A stretch of DNA of 64,000 nucleotides, from NCBI GenBank assembly GCA_016713885.1, contig JADJOF010000002.1, forward strand, positions 124,001 to 188,000, in the 5' to 3' direction. A program made the translations under genes and the position numbers. The notes under the pieces were generated by a model. That model worked only from the letters and a program-made list of their open reading frames with translations. It searched no databases and was not told the DNA's origin. Numbering within the stretch: position 1 is the stretch's first letter; each line of letters starts with the position of its first letter. This DNA comes from Bdellovibrionales bacterium (GTDB taxonomy: Bacteria; Bdellovibrionota; Bdellovibrionia; Bdellovibrionales; JAMPXM01). This document shows, in pieces, positions 17,220 to 27,171 of this stretch.

Positions 17220-20160
17220 CTACGACTGGTAAGATTCCAGCGGAGCACACGAGCAGACCAGGTTGCGGTCACCGTGGGCGTTATTCACGCGTCCGACGGC
17301 GGGCCAGAACTTGCGTTCGCGAACCCAGGGAAGTGGAAAAGCAGCTGTTTCTCGCGAATAGCTGCGATTCCACTCGGTCGCTGTGACGACATTCACCGTG
17401 TGCGGTGCGTGCTTGAGCGGATTCATGTCCTTGTCGACCTTTCCGGACTCGACGTCGTTGATCTCAGATTTAATTGCAATCATGGCGTCGCAGAAGCGAT
17501 CGAGCTCCTCTTTGGACTCGCTTTCAGTCGGTTCGACCATGAGAGTGCCGACGACGGGCCAAGACATCGTTGGTGCGTGAAAGCCATAATCCATCAAGCG
17601 TTTGGCGACGTCTTCGACGAGTACGGTTTTCATTGCGCGCAAATCGAGAATGCACTCATGTGCGACGCGACCATTTTTTCCCGTGTAGAGGATCGGATAG
17701 TGCTCCTTCAGGCGACTGGCAATGTAGTTTGCATTGAGAATCGCCATCTGTGTCGAGCGCTTCAAACCTTCGCGTCCCATCATGGCAATATAGGCCCACG
17801 AGATCGGTAGAATCGATGCGCTGCCGAGCGGTGCACTCGCAACAGCTGACGAGTCGTGACGAAGGCCGAGCAGTGGATCGGCACCGTTATGTCCCGGCAG
17901 ATACGGTTTAAGATGCTCGCGGACGCCGATGGGGCCAACTCCTGGGCCACCACCGCCGTGTGGGATACAGAATGTTTTGTGCAGATTGAGGTGACAAACA
18001 TCGGGGCCGAAGTCGCCTGGGCGACAGAGTCCGACAAGCGCGTTGAAGTTTGCGCCATCCATGTAGACTTGGCCGCCGCGATCGTGAATGAGTTTGCAAA
18101 TATCTTGAATCGCTTCTTCAAACACACCGTGTGTCGATGGATATGTGATCATCAGTGCGGCAAGGTTCGCTGCGTGCAGTTCGGCCTTTGCGCGCAGATC
18201 CGCCACATCGACATTGCCGTTGCTATCGCAGGGCGACAACAACCACTTTCATGCCGGCCATGGTGGCGCTGGCGGGATTTGTACCGTGAGCCGACGAAGG
18301 AATCAGACAGACTTTGCGATGCCCCTCGCCGCGTGAGCGGTGATAGTCGCGGATCGTTAAGAGACCGGCGTACTCACCCGCTGAGCCTGCGTTGGGCTGC
18401 AGGCTGACTCCGGCAAAACCGGTGATTTCGCAGAGCCAACCCTCGAGTTCACGCGCGAACTGCATGTAGCCGCGGGCTTGATCGCCTGGAGAAAAAGGAT
18501 GGAGTTGTCCCATCTCGGGCCAAGTGATGGGCATCATTTCGGCCGTCGCATTGAGCTTCATCGTGCACGAGCCAAGAGGAATCATCGAGTGTGCAAGCGA
18601 GAGGTCCTTCTGTTGAAGGCGCGTGAGGTAGCGCAGCATCTCGGTTTCAGAATGGTAGGTGTTAAAGACCTTTTGCTGCAGATACAGGTCGGCTCGCTCA
18701 AAGGAAGCGTGTCGTGTCTCGGGCGCTGCCGCCTCGAGATCTTCAAAGCGCATGCTTTGACCAGTGAAAAGGCGGAGCAGAGTTTCGACATCAGTTCGCG
18801 TACTGACCTCGTCGAAAGACACACCGAGCGCGGTGATCTGCGGGTCGTGCGCGGTGGATTGCTCTGTGTAGTAGCGAAGATTGATGCGTTCTTTGCGAGC
18901 GGCCTCAAGAACAAGCCGGGCTTTATTTGAATCGCTGTAGGTGACGACAACGGTATCAAAGCTTGGCGGCGCTTCGACCTTCGTGTGTCCCTTTACTCAG
19001 GCCGTAGGCAAAACCGATGCCAGTCGCGACACGCGTTGAGCAATACGCTTCAAGCCCTCTGGTCCATGGTAGACGGCGTACATCGAAGCGGTGACGGCGA
19101 GAAGCACTTGAGCGGTACAGATATTCGATGTCGCTTTCTCGCGACGGATATGTTGCTCGCGAGTTTGCAGGGCAAGGCGAAGCGCAGGTTTGCCTTCGCT
19201 ATCGATGGAGACACCGACAAGGCGTCCAGGGATTGAGCGTTTAAACTCCTCTTTGGTTGCAAGGAAGGCCGCGTGAGGGCCGCCGTAGCCGATTGGCACA
19301 CCAAAGCGTTGAGTTGAGCCAACGCAAATATCAGCTCCCCACTGTCCCGGTGCCTGTAGGACGGTGAGTGCAAGAGGGTCCGCAGCAACGACGACCAGGT
19401 TTTTAGCGGCGTGTGCGTTGGCGGTGAAGGCCTTGAGTGCGTCGACAGAGCTTGGAATTTGTCCGCGGGTGTCGGGGTATTGAATGAGGCAGCCAAAAGT
19501 CTCTGCAGAGAATGCAAACGACTCGGGCTTGCCGACAACGACTTTAATGCCAAGCGGATCGGCGCGACGAGTGAGAACCTCGATCGTTTGTGGGTGACAG
19601 CTTTCGGCGACAAAGAACGTGTGCGCACCGCTGCCGTCGGCTTTGACGTTGTCACTGACGTGATAGGCCATCGTCATCGCTTCCGCTGCCGCCGTGCCCT
19701 CGTCGAGCAGCGAGGCATTGGCGATCGGCATCGCCGTGAGCTCCATCATCATGGTCTGAAAGTTGAGAATGGCCTCAAGGCGACCTTGTGAAATCTCGGC
19801 CTGATAAGGAGTGTAGGCCGTGTACCAACCCGGATTTTCCAGTACGTTTCGCAGAATCACCGGCGGCGTCATGGTGCCGTAGTAGCCTTGGCCGAGAAAA
19901 TTTTTGAAGATCTGATTTTGTGCGGCGATCTCTCGAGCGCGGGCGAGAGTTGCGCCTTCCGTCTGTCCCTCTTGAAGGTCCAAGCTCTTCTTCATGCGAA
20001 TGCCGGCGGGGATGGTTTGGTCAATCAGCTGGTCGAGCGACTGTGCACCAACGGTTTTCAGCATCGCAGGCAGATCCGCGTCGCGCGGACCAATGTGACG
20101 AGCCGTGAATTCAGAGAGATTCTCAAGACTAGAAAAGTTCGTTTTTTTCATGCGAGCCAC
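17220..20160 (-). CDS. gcvP: Glycine dehydrogenase (decarboxylating), GcvP; frame broken
   Basis: P protein of the glycine cleavage system: PLP-dependent decarboxylation of glycine, passing aminomethyl to the H protein. All parts of a full-length (about 980-codon) enzyme are present, from ARHIGPRDADLPAML at the start to VNNAHGDRNLVCSC at the end. The PLP lysine is in NLHKTFCIPHGGGGPG. The frame is broken: an in-frame TGA near 19000, best explained by two compensating one-base changes (the shifted frame reads AYGLSK), and one extra C near 18230 (VVVVA then CDSNGN in the next frame). No gcvT or gcvH is in the window. Confidence 0.88.
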
Positions 20161-20199
20161 GCTAGCACGTGGCTGTTAATAGGTCACGAAGGTGAAGGT

Positions 20200-20727
20200 C
20201 TAACGCTTCAGCTTTGTGTCCTTTGGGCGCGAGGAGTCGTAAATGGAAAAATCAAAATTCGAGTCCGTCACCGTATCGTCGTCTGGGACCGTTACTTTCT
20301 TTGTGTTGGTGGTGTCGGAGAACTCCGTTGAGTTCAGCGCCTCTTGAGCTTGCGCCGGAAGTGATTTGCGGACGATCTCGTTGGTTGCTCGCAGGCGCTC
20401 GACGAGCGCGCGCATAACAGAGACGGCCCAGTCCGGGAGCTCTTCAATGAGCTGCTCATAGGCTTCGGCGCTTACTTTTGCGGCAGTAACGGCGGTGAGA
20501 GCGCGGGCGCTTGCCGATCGAGGTTGTTGATCGAGCATGGCAAATTCTCCTAGAGAATTGCCGGGCCCCATCGTCGCCAGAACGATCGGTTTACCTTCGT
20601 CGCCTCGTTTGAAAACCTCCACTTCGCCTTCTTGGATAATGAAGAAGTGAAAGCTCTTCTCATTCTCTTGAAAGAGAAGAGTTCCGGGCTCAAAGATAAC
20701 CTGCTCAATTTGAGTGGAGTCGTTCAT
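20200..20727 (-). CDS. Cyclic-nucleotide-binding domain protein
   Basis: A 175-residue protein made of one cNMP-binding beta-roll (FEPGTLLFQENEKSFHFFIIQEG, then the phosphate cassette region GEFAMLDQQPRSASARALT) and an acidic, Thr/Asp-rich tail. The cassette contains GEFAxL and RSAS, the residues that normally hold the cyclic nucleotide phosphate. There is no DNA-binding domain, so it may sense cNMP or act through protein contacts. It lies just upstream of gcvP on the same strand. Confidence 0.85.
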   Translation of the reverse strand: MNDSTQIEQVIFEPGTLLFQENEKSFHFFIIQEGEVEVFKRGDEGKPIVLATMGPGNSLGEFAMLDQQPRSASARALTAVTAAKVSAEAYEQLIEELPDWAVSVMRALVERLRATNEIVRKSLPAQAQEALNSTEFSDTTNTKKVTVPDDDTVTDSNFDFSIYDSSRPKDTKLKR

Positions 20728-20830
20728 GGCTTAAATTCTGAGTCACAGAAATCGGATCAGCAAGCCGAACGGGAGGAGGGGCTGGGTCCGACATGTCGCA
20801 CTGCGCCGTGCCGGACCTCGAGGCCGATGC

Positions 20831-21151
20831 TCACTTGGCTTTACGAGTGGCTTTCTTGCGAGCTGGCGACTTGGCCTTCGCTGCCTTGCGGGGTTTTGCT
20901 TTCGTTGCCGACTTCTTTGCGGCTTTTTTTACCAAGCCACGAAGCTTCGTCACTTCGGACTCAACCTGGCTGCGCAGTTTCATGACGCGCGAACGCACTT
21001 GCTTCACCGTTTTTTCAACGTGAGCGACCTCTGTTTCACCGCGTTTTTTTAATTCCTGGGCCAAACGATTTACTTCTGCCTTCAGGTGTTTAACATCGGC
21101 AAGGCGAGCCATTTTATCGAGTTCGATACGGATGTTTGCGAATTGTGCCAT
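20831..21151 (-). CDS. Coiled-coil protein with histone H1-like basic tail
   Basis: A 106-residue protein. Residues 1-70 form a charged coiled coil. Residues 71-106 are a Lys/Ala/Arg/Pro tail (KKAAKKSATKAKPRKAAKAK) like bacterial H1-type histones. It probably binds nucleic acid or polyphosphate non-specifically. An AGGAG SD precedes the ATG (revcomp of 21154-21161). It has its own gene, divergent from apbE. Confidence 0.6.
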   Translation of the reverse strand: MAQFANIRIELDKMARLADVKHLKAEVNRLAQELKKRGETEVAHVEKTVKQVRSRVMKLRSQVESEVTKLRGLVKKAAKKSATKAKPRKAAKAKSPARKKATRKAK

Positions 21152-21242
21152 CGTGTTTCTCCTCGGAAGAGAGTAGTTGAGACCGAGTTTGTGGTAGCAC
21201 TCGCGAGCCTCCAGGTCGAGGAAAAAGCAGGAGAGAGAAAAT

Positions 21243-22319
21243 ATGAGAACGCTTCCCGTTCGCTGCAGCCTGATGGGACTTTTCGGGTTGAGTCTGCTGT
21301 TTGCGGGGCCGACGGCGGCGGGCGCTGATGTGATGGAGTGTTCCGAGCAAGTGGCGATGGGTACGCCGTTTAAAATCTGCTTAGTGGCTCGTCAGGAGCA
21401 AGTGCTCAATGTCACTTTTGATTTCAAGGCCGCTTTTAAAGAGATCGATCGAATCAATCAGTGGATGAGTGATTGGTTGCCTGATTCTGAACTTTCGCGA
21501 GTCAATCGCGCGGCAGGAGCACAGGCGGTTCCGGTTTCAAAAGAGCTGCTGACAGCCGTGCGCGAGACGCTGGCTATTTCCAAGGCGAGTGAGGGCGCGC
21601 TCGATCCGACGTTTAATGTTTTTTTTGGACTCTATCGATTTCGAGCGGGTGAAGAGCGCGAGCCATCGGAAGCAGAGATTGCCGAGCGGCTTCCGCTGAT
21701 TGACTGGAAGAGTGTGGTTCTTGACGAGGCGAAGGGAACTCTTTTTCTTAAAAAGCCGGGTATGAAGCTTGGATTGGGTGCAGTTGGCCAGAGCTACGCG
21801 GCTGACCGAGTTGCCGAGATGTTAAAGGCTCGTGGCTATCGCGGCGGCTATGTTGACGGCAGTGGCGATACGGTGTTTTGGGGGACTAAGCCCGATGGGG
21901 CGAAGTGGACGACGGCGATTCGGGATCCGCGTGACAAGAGTAAAGTGATTCTCAGAATATACGGAACTGATTTTGCCATTACGACCTGCGGTGACGATGA
22001 GAAGTTCTTTATAAAAGACGGTCGCCGTGTACACCACGTGATCAATCCTAAGACGGGGCGTCCGGCGGGGCTCAGTCATCAGGTGACAGTGATTGCAAAA
22101 CGCGGATTTGATGCTGACGCGTGGGATACCGCCGCGTTTGTAATGGGGCCCGGAAAAGCGAAAGCGGTTTTAGAGAGCCAGGGGCTTCGGGCGGTGATGG
22201 TTGGGATTGATGGCACTGTCACTCTCACGAAAGGGCTGACTCAGCAGCAAACGTCCTGGGGCGAAGGCTACACGGTCGATGAGCCACAAGCGGAAGGTAA
22301 AAAAGAGGTCAAGAAGTGA
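21243..22319 (+). CDS. apbE: FAD:protein FMN transferase (ApbE)
   Basis: Exported flavin transferase of 358 residues that attaches FMN to Thr/Ser of extracytoplasmic redox proteins. A signal peptide (hydrophobic core then GPTAAGA) is followed by ApbE blocks: SDWLPDSELSRVNRAAG, GLGAVGQSYAADRVAEM, GYVDGSGD, the metal-binding HHVINPKTGRPAG, and DAWDTAAFVMGP. The Crp/Fnr regulator gene starts on its stop codon (GTGA), so the two are coupled. DUF4266 and DUF3570 genes, common partners of apbE, occur about 8 kb away. Confidence 0.92.
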   Translation: MRTLPVRCSLMGLFGLSLLFAGPTAAGADVMECSEQVAMGTPFKICLVARQEQVLNVTFDFKAAFKEIDRINQWMSDWLPDSELSRVNRAAGAQAVPVSKELLTAVRETLAISKASEGALDPTFNVFFGLYRFRAGEEREPSEAEIAERLPLIDWKSVVLDEAKGTLFLKKPGMKLGLGAVGQSYAADRVAEMLKARGYRGGYVDGSGDTVFWGTKPDGAKWTTAIRDPRDKSKVILRIYGTDFAITTCGDDEKFFIKDGRRVHHVINPKTGRPAGLSHQVTVIAKRGFDADAWDTAAFVMGPGKAKAVLESQGLRAVMVGIDGTVTLTKGLTQQQTSWGEGYTVDEPQAEGKKEVKK

Positions 22320-22973
22320 CGGCGAATCGCATTTTGAATTTGCTCGGCCAAGAGGATCGTTCGTTTCTTGAGGCGCGGTCGATGCGTCATGCGGTCGCGG
22401 CCGGTCACGTGCTTTTTCGCGAGGGTGACGTCTGTGCGAACTTTGTTTTGGTTTTGAGTGGTTCGATACGCGTGCAGAAGGTCTCAGAGACCGGTCGACA
22501 AATTGTGCTCTATCACGTTGGTGATTCTGATATTTGTGCGCTGACGACGACGGGCTTGATCGGTCACTCGCTCTATCAAGCTGAAGGCATTGCAGACACT
22601 CCCGTTGAAATGCTCTTGCTTCCCGACAAGGCCTTCACCGAGATGCTGGATCGTTCGCCGGTTTTTCGTGAGTCGGTCTTCGCCTCTCTTGCCAGCCGAA
22701 TCACTTCACTCATTGTCAAAATCGACGAGGTGACGTTCACCAAAATGGCGGTGCGCCTGGCGCGAGCCTTGTCCGAGGCCGAAAAGCGCCAGGGGGGGGC
22801 GAATTCTCGAGATGAGCCATCAGGATCTCGCCGACGAGCTTGGCACGGCCCGAGAGGTCGTAAGTCGGCAGCTCAGTGAGTTTCAGCGCCGAGGCTGGAT
22901 TCGCGTCGATCGACGAAGCCTTGAGGTTCTGGTTCCTGATTTGGTGACCGTCGTCGACCAAGAAAAAGCTTAA
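22316..22973 (+). CDS. Crp/Fnr-family regulator, frame broken at a G8 tract
   Basis: The N-terminal cNMP-type beta-roll (FREGDVCANFVLVLSGSIRV, YHVGDSDICALTTTGL) and a dimerisation helix read in one frame up to EAEKRQG. The next frame then gives the winged helix (EMSHQDLADELGTAREVVSRQL) and ends at 22973. The switch falls at eight consecutive G (22792-22799). This is either a sequencing length error or a real slippage tract. The HTH is Fnr/Dnr-like. It starts by GTG overlapping the apbE stop. Confidence 0.87.
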
Positions 22974-22985
22974 TTTCAGCGTTTG

Positions 22986-22998
22986 GTGACAATGTCAC
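22986..22998. promoter_or_regulatory. Candidate Crp/Fnr operator
   Basis: GTGAC-AAT-GTCAC, a perfect 5-3-5 palindrome between the Crp/Fnr gene and the DUF2892 gene, resembles Crp/Fnr-type half-sites. It lies 52-64 bases before the DUF2892 start codon, a suitable place for regulation by the neighbouring protein. Binding is inference. Confidence 0.45.
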
Positions 22999-23049
22999 AG
23001 AGCCAATCAGATTTGTTTGCTAGTGTAAGGGAATCAAAGGGAGGCCTTT

Positions 23050-23241
23050 ATGAAAGTGAACGTTGGAACTCTGGATCGAGCTGGCCGTGTGGTGATTGGT
23101 CTTGCATTGATTGGTATGGCGGCGATGGATGTTGTCGGTCCATGGGGATATATCGGTGTGGTGCCGCTATTGACGGCGGGACTTGGCTTTTGTCCGCTGT
23201 ACTCGATTATCGGACTCAATACCTGCCCGATTAAAAAGTAG
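23050..23241 (+). CDS. DUF2892 (YgaP-like) inner-membrane protein
   Basis: 63 residues with two hydrophobic segments and the family signature NVGTLDRAGRVVIGLALIG at the start and GFCPLYSIIGLNTC near the end. DUF2892 proteins are small membrane proteins sometimes fused to rhodanese. A GGGAGG SD precedes the ATG. DUF2892 genes often lie beside Crp/Fnr regulators, as here. Confidence 0.88.
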   Translation: MKVNVGTLDRAGRVVIGLALIGMAAMDVVGPWGYIGVVPLLTAGLGFCPLYSIIGLNTCPIKK

Positions 23242-23272
23242 AAAACGAAACCAGGGCGCTTTCGCAGTTGCG

Positions 23273-24652
23273 TTAAGTGAATTCGCGAAAGCGTCGATCG
23301 TTGAGGAAGCGGTCAAAAAATGAGGCTGTCGCTTCGAGCGCATCGTCTTCGCTCATTCCGTGTTCGGCGGCGACGATCAACGCAATTTCGCCGAGGCTTT
23401 TCTGCCCGTCGACGAGTGACAACACCAGGGCCATCACCGCGTGAGTCGCGGAACTCGACTGAAAGACTGGAAGCGCTGGAATCGGAAGTTTGGAATTTTG
23501 AATCCAGACTGCGCGGTCATCGATCGGTGTGGGGATCACATTTTCTGTATTGCCGGTTTTGTCCCAGGCTCCGAGCGATACCGTTTCAAAGCGGCGATGG
23601 GCGTCGAAGGGCGACTGCAAGTACGGAATCTCGAGTTGCTGCCGGGTTAACTGAGAAAATCCAAATTTCAGACAGCGTTCAGTGAGTTCGTCGTGACCGA
23701 TGTTTTCAGCAGTATCACTGAAATCAAAACGAAATGAGCCAAAGTTGACCCAGCGCCCGGCGGGTTTAAGGACTTGAGAAATGCCGGCCAAGAGGCAGTC
23801 GACACTTCGGGGCAGGATATCGACGAGCCACGGTGTCAAGCAAACATCAAAGCTCTCAGCTGCAAACGGCAGATGGTACACATCACCAAAAACAAAGTGA
23901 AGGTTCGGGGCGGATCCGAGCTTTGCTTCGAGAGTTACGATTTGTCCAGGTCGAGAGGGGTCTTTGGGCGAGACCGAAAACTCCGCCGCTTGTGCAGACT
24001 TTCCGCGATTCAGCGAGTGGGCCGCGAAGAGTAAAATGGGATTCAAATCAAACGCGATAACAGTGGTTGTCGGATGAGCTTTGGCCACATCGTAGGCGAG
24101 TCGCGAGCCGCCAGCTCCTAGAACCAGAACGGTTTCCGCATCGCTAGGAATGAGATCTTTGACCGCGGCGAATGAAATTCTATTTTCATCTTCAAAATGA
24201 GCGGACCAATCGCGGATGAGGTTTGGAAAATAGCCGAGGAGTCCCTGCCGAAGCGGTAGGCGATAGCCAAAGGCCCGACTCTTCTCGAGAGCTCCTTTTT
24301 GTCCAACCTTGCTGGGCTTCAATGGTTCAAGTGTCTTTTTTAGAAATTCGAAATGCCGAATTTTAAGAAGCCGAAGGTTTTCAATTCGTGTTTTTGCAAG
24401 ATGGCTTTCGGTTTCACTGGCGGACGCCTTGAGGTCGCCAATCTCGCCGTCAAGATGATTGAGGAGTGCCAGGCTTCGTTCGCGCCACTCATGCAGTGTG
24501 TGTTTGGGATCGGGAAAGAGCCACGGGACCTCGTCTAAGATGGGATATGTGATCGCGGGAGAACTGTTCGTCTCGGGAGCGAGCTCGCCATTTGCTTTCT
24601 TGAGCGGATGGCGCAGGACGGGGCAGGCAAGAAGCGAGAGCCAGTCTTTCAT
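23273..24652 (-). CDS. SAM methyltransferase with N-terminal Trm112-like and C-terminal PqqD-like parts
   Basis: A 459-residue protein. The first 55 residues (LACPVLRHPLKKANG … YPILDEVPWLFPD) look like a Trm112-type zinc-ribbon without all its cysteines. Residues about 165-310 form a class I methyltransferase: VLVLGAGGSRLAYDVAK, VIAFDLNP, FGDVYHLPFAAESFD. The last 50 residues (DGQKSLGEIALIVAAEHG) resemble a PqqD-like peptide-binding fold. The middle portion is a charged helical linker. The substrate is unknown; the PqqD-like tail could recruit a protein or peptide. Confidence 0.7.
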   Translation of the reverse strand: MKDWLSLLACPVLRHPLKKANGELAPETNSSPAITYPILDEVPWLFPDPKHTLHEWRERSLALLNHLDGEIGDLKASASETESHLAKTRIENLRLLKIRHFEFLKKTLEPLKPSKVGQKGALEKSRAFGYRLPLRQGLLGYFPNLIRDWSAHFEDENRISFAAVKDLIPSDAETVLVLGAGGSRLAYDVAKAHPTTTVIAFDLNPILLFAAHSLNRGKSAQAAEFSVSPKDPSRPGQIVTLEAKLGSAPNLHFVFGDVYHLPFAAESFDVCLTPWLVDILPRSVDCLLAGISQVLKPAGRWVNFGSFRFDFSDTAENIGHDELTERCLKFGFSQLTRQQLEIPYLQSPFDAHRRFETVSLGAWDKTGNTENVIPTPIDDRAVWIQNSKLPIPALPVFQSSSATHAVMALVLSLVDGQKSLGEIALIVAAEHGMSEDDALEATASFFDRFLNDRRFREFT

Positions 24653-24685
24653 GGCTCATAGTTTAGTAGGACAAAGGCCAGTGCT

Positions 24686-25558
24686 CTACTGGACCTTGAG
24701 AGTTTCAAATTCAAACTGGACCGTGTCTGTGGCGACAACGCCGCCCGGCACTTCGATCACCGATGTTCCAAGCGAGAGGTTGCCGTTAGGTGTCTGGCCG
24801 GTCAGGCCCGCTGTACCGGGATTAAAGGTCTTATTGACGCCGGTGAAGGTGGTCGCCGTTTCGATCAGCGTTCCGTTGATGCGAATGTGAATACCTTTGA
24901 TGACGATGCCACTCGAGACGGTTTGTAGACTTGGCCTGATGATGTAATACACCTGCATGCCGCTGACGACGTCCGTGCGGACTTGAAAGTGGAGCTTCGC
25001 GCCTCCGAAGCTTCCAGCGCCCATTTGCATTTGGCTATCGAGATCAATTGTCCGAAGCGCGGCGGTTGTGGTCGCCGTCATCGCCAGGGCGGCGGTGCGC
25101 GCAGAGATCGCTGCAGATCCACCACCGACATCTTTACATGAAGCGTAGCTTGCGGCAGCGCCGTCGATAGCGGCCTCATGTTCTGGACCGCCGGCTCCGG
25201 AGCCGTGATTCGGGTTGAGGGCATACTGGCGAATTTTGTCGATTTGGGTTTTCTCAAACTCGATGAACGAAGCGTCGAGAGACGGTTGTGCGAAGTTCAC
25301 AGGTGCATTGCTTGTATGGCAAGATGCGCAGTTGGTTCGAAAAAATGGATAGTAAGTTTTCGAAAAATCGGTTTTATGGTCGCCGGAACAAATGAAGTTT
25401 CCGAGACTCGAGAGTTTGTCGCTGTCCATCGTGACGAAGTCAGCGCCGCAGTTTTGGAAAAGGACAATGCAGAATCCAGAGGCAACTGCCAGGAGGAGTC
25501 GCGTGGCGAATCCCCCTGACGCCTTTTCATTCTGGTTTTTGTCTTTCACATCCTGCAT
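24686..25558 (-). CDS. FQNC-type lipoprotein with single CxxCH haem site
   Basis: About 290 residues. The signal helix ends IVLFQNCG. One haem c motif, TNCASCHTSN, follows at about residue 85. The C-terminal half is beta-rich and may be a carbohydrate-binding-like sandwich (LHFQVRTDVVSGMQVYYII). The ATG at 25558 lies after GGGGGCC. It is the last gene of the redox operon that starts at 29202, 35 bases after the Tat protein gene. Confidence 0.78.
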   Translation of the reverse strand: MQDVKDKNQNEKASGGFATRLLLAVASGFCIVLFQNCGADFVTMDSDKLSSLGNFICSGDHKTDFSKTYYPFFRTNCASCHTSNAPVNFAQPSLDASFIEFEKTQIDKIRQYALNPNHGSGAGGPEHEAAIDGAAASYASCKDVGGGSAAISARTAALAMTATTTAALRTIDLDSQMQMGAGSFGGAKLHFQVRTDVVSGMQVYYIIRPSLQTVSSGIVIKGIHIRINGTLIETATTFTGVNKTFNPGTAGLTGQTPNGNLSLGTSVIEVPGGVVATDTVQFEFETLKVQ

Positions 25559-25593
25559 TCGGCCCCCAGAAAACGTTCCAATCAATCGCGCAC

Positions 25594-27099
25594 CTAGGCG
25601 AATCGAATCACCTCATCCATGTCTGCTCGTTGGAGCACTCCCGGAGCAATGGATTCAAACTTAGCGGACTGTTTTGCGAAGGCGAGATAGTTTGCAAACA
25701 CGCAAGCGGCGGCTTTTTCCACTGAGCCGACAGCTGACTGATCCGTCGCGCCCTGGCCATTCGTGAAGTAACCAACCTGGTGTTTGAACTGATCGTTCTT
25801 CATCGCCGGACGACCATTGGGATCGTATGCGAAGATCCAGGTTTGTCCGCGGTTGCCGGAGTCGTTGTTGAAGTCACCACCGAAAGCCGATCCCGATCCG
25901 GAACTGACGGAACCATCGCTGGTCACGTGGATCATAACGGGTTTGCCAAGAGCGTTAGCGGACTCAATGATACGACCGACCATTTGTCCGGCGCGAGCAT
26001 CGGCCGCGTTTTGATTGGCTCGACCAGCACCGTGGTAGTCGTAACCGCCCAGGTCAATGCCTGTGACAGCAGAGTTTCCTTTGAGCGCGTTGTAGACCAT
26101 TGCGGCCTGAGCGTATGTTCCGCCGTTTTTATTCCCAGCGGTGATGCCCCAGACCGTTGCAACTGCGGAGTTGAGGCCCGGATCGATGCCAGGGTCTGCT
26201 TTTGATGCAAGCTCAATATTCTTGCCGGTTGCGCACTCGACGACTTGCGCGAGTTTTGTTCCGGTCGCGCTGCCGACGGCGGCGATGGCGCGAGCTTGTG
26301 AGCCTGAAAGCGAGTTGACGAGTTCGAGGAGTTTACGGCGGCGCCCTTCGTTCAAGCGAGTGGCGAGCGATCCGGCTGGCTTTAAAGCGCTTTCGATGTC
26401 GGCGTAGCTTCGGACGACAAGTGGTGCGTCGGGCTTGATGATCGCCGGGATTTGGCCCACGCCCGATCCGGTTCCGTCGCGGCTACCAAGGCTTGGCAAG
26501 AGATCGCCATTTATGCCAGCGGCTGACACCAGACCAATCACGCTTGCGGGATTGTTGCTCGAGTCGTCTCCGGACGTTACGCAAACGCAGACAAACGAAG
26601 TTTTGTCGAGTGCTCCAGCGGAAGCGGCTTGCGAGAGTCCAAGCCAGAAATGGCCAGCGGGAGTTCCGGCGTTCTTATTGCCCGAAAGACGCACGCCTTG
26701 GAAGGCTGTGTGGCTTCGTGCATCGTCAGACAAGAAGAGATTGTCGGCGCCAAGCCCAAGCAAGTCGTATTTTGCCAGTGGGTTGCGGTCTAGTCCAAGG
26801 GGAGGAGCATTCGATGAAAGAGAGGCTCCACCAGATAGATTGACGTGAATAAAAGCCGGCATCCCTGTGCCAGAAACCGCACATTGGGCATCGGCGGCCA
26901 TTGCGAACTCCGGTCGCGCCAGCACGTTGAGAATGGACGGAGCCAAGACATAGCCAGAGAATCCAAGGATTCCAGTGGCCAAGAAATCTCGGCGAGAAGT
27001 CGGCTTGGCGTGGCCCTGCTGAAGAGTGATGATTCGTTCTTCGCCGGTGCTCTCGTCTACGACTTTCTTAACGATCGTGTCGTCGTTTCGCGATTTCAT
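25594..27099 (-). CDS. Tat-exported DUF1501-like protein
   Basis: A 501-residue protein with a twin-arginine signal (SRRDFLATGILGFSGYVLAPS), so it is folded before export. The mature region has blocks like DUF1501 proteins: HVNLSGGASLSSN, GHFWLG, IDLGGYDYHG, GKPVMIHVTSDGSV and RGQTWIFAYDPNG. DUF1501 proteins belong to an alkaline-phosphatase-like superfamily of unknown role and often pair with cytochrome-type partners, as here. A GGGGGGAAT site precedes the ATG. Confidence 0.68.
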   Translation of the reverse strand: MKSRNDDTIVKKVVDESTGEERIITLQQGHAKPTSRRDFLATGILGFSGYVLAPSILNVLARPEFAMAADAQCAVSGTGMPAFIHVNLSGGASLSSNAPPLGLDRNPLAKYDLLGLGADNLFLSDDARSHTAFQGVRLSGNKNAGTPAGHFWLGLSQAASAGALDKTSFVCVCVTSGDDSSNNPASVIGLVSAAGINGDLLPSLGSRDGTGSGVGQIPAIIKPDAPLVVRSYADIESALKPAGSLATRLNEGRRRKLLELVNSLSGSQARAIAAVGSATGTKLAQVVECATGKNIELASKADPGIDPGLNSAVATVWGITAGNKNGGTYAQAAMVYNALKGNSAVTGIDLGGYDYHGAGRANQNAADARAGQMVGRIIESANALGKPVMIHVTSDGSVSSGSGSAFGGDFNNDSGNRGQTWIFAYDPNGRPAMKNDQFKHQVGYFTNGQGATDQSAVGSVEKAAACVFANYLAFAKQSAKFESIAPGVLQRADMDEVIRFA

Positions 27100-27171
27100 C
27101 TTAGATTCCCCCCGGAATACATTTCTAAAACTCTGTTTTAACCCCGTTGCTTAAACCACTGCCTTCGCTCG

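Noticed and set aside
22986..22998. GTGAC-AAT-GTCAC as another copy of the sigma-54 activator sites
   Set aside because: The spacer is 3 bases, not 4-5 with TGACA arms, and it lies beside a Crp/Fnr gene, which explains it better.
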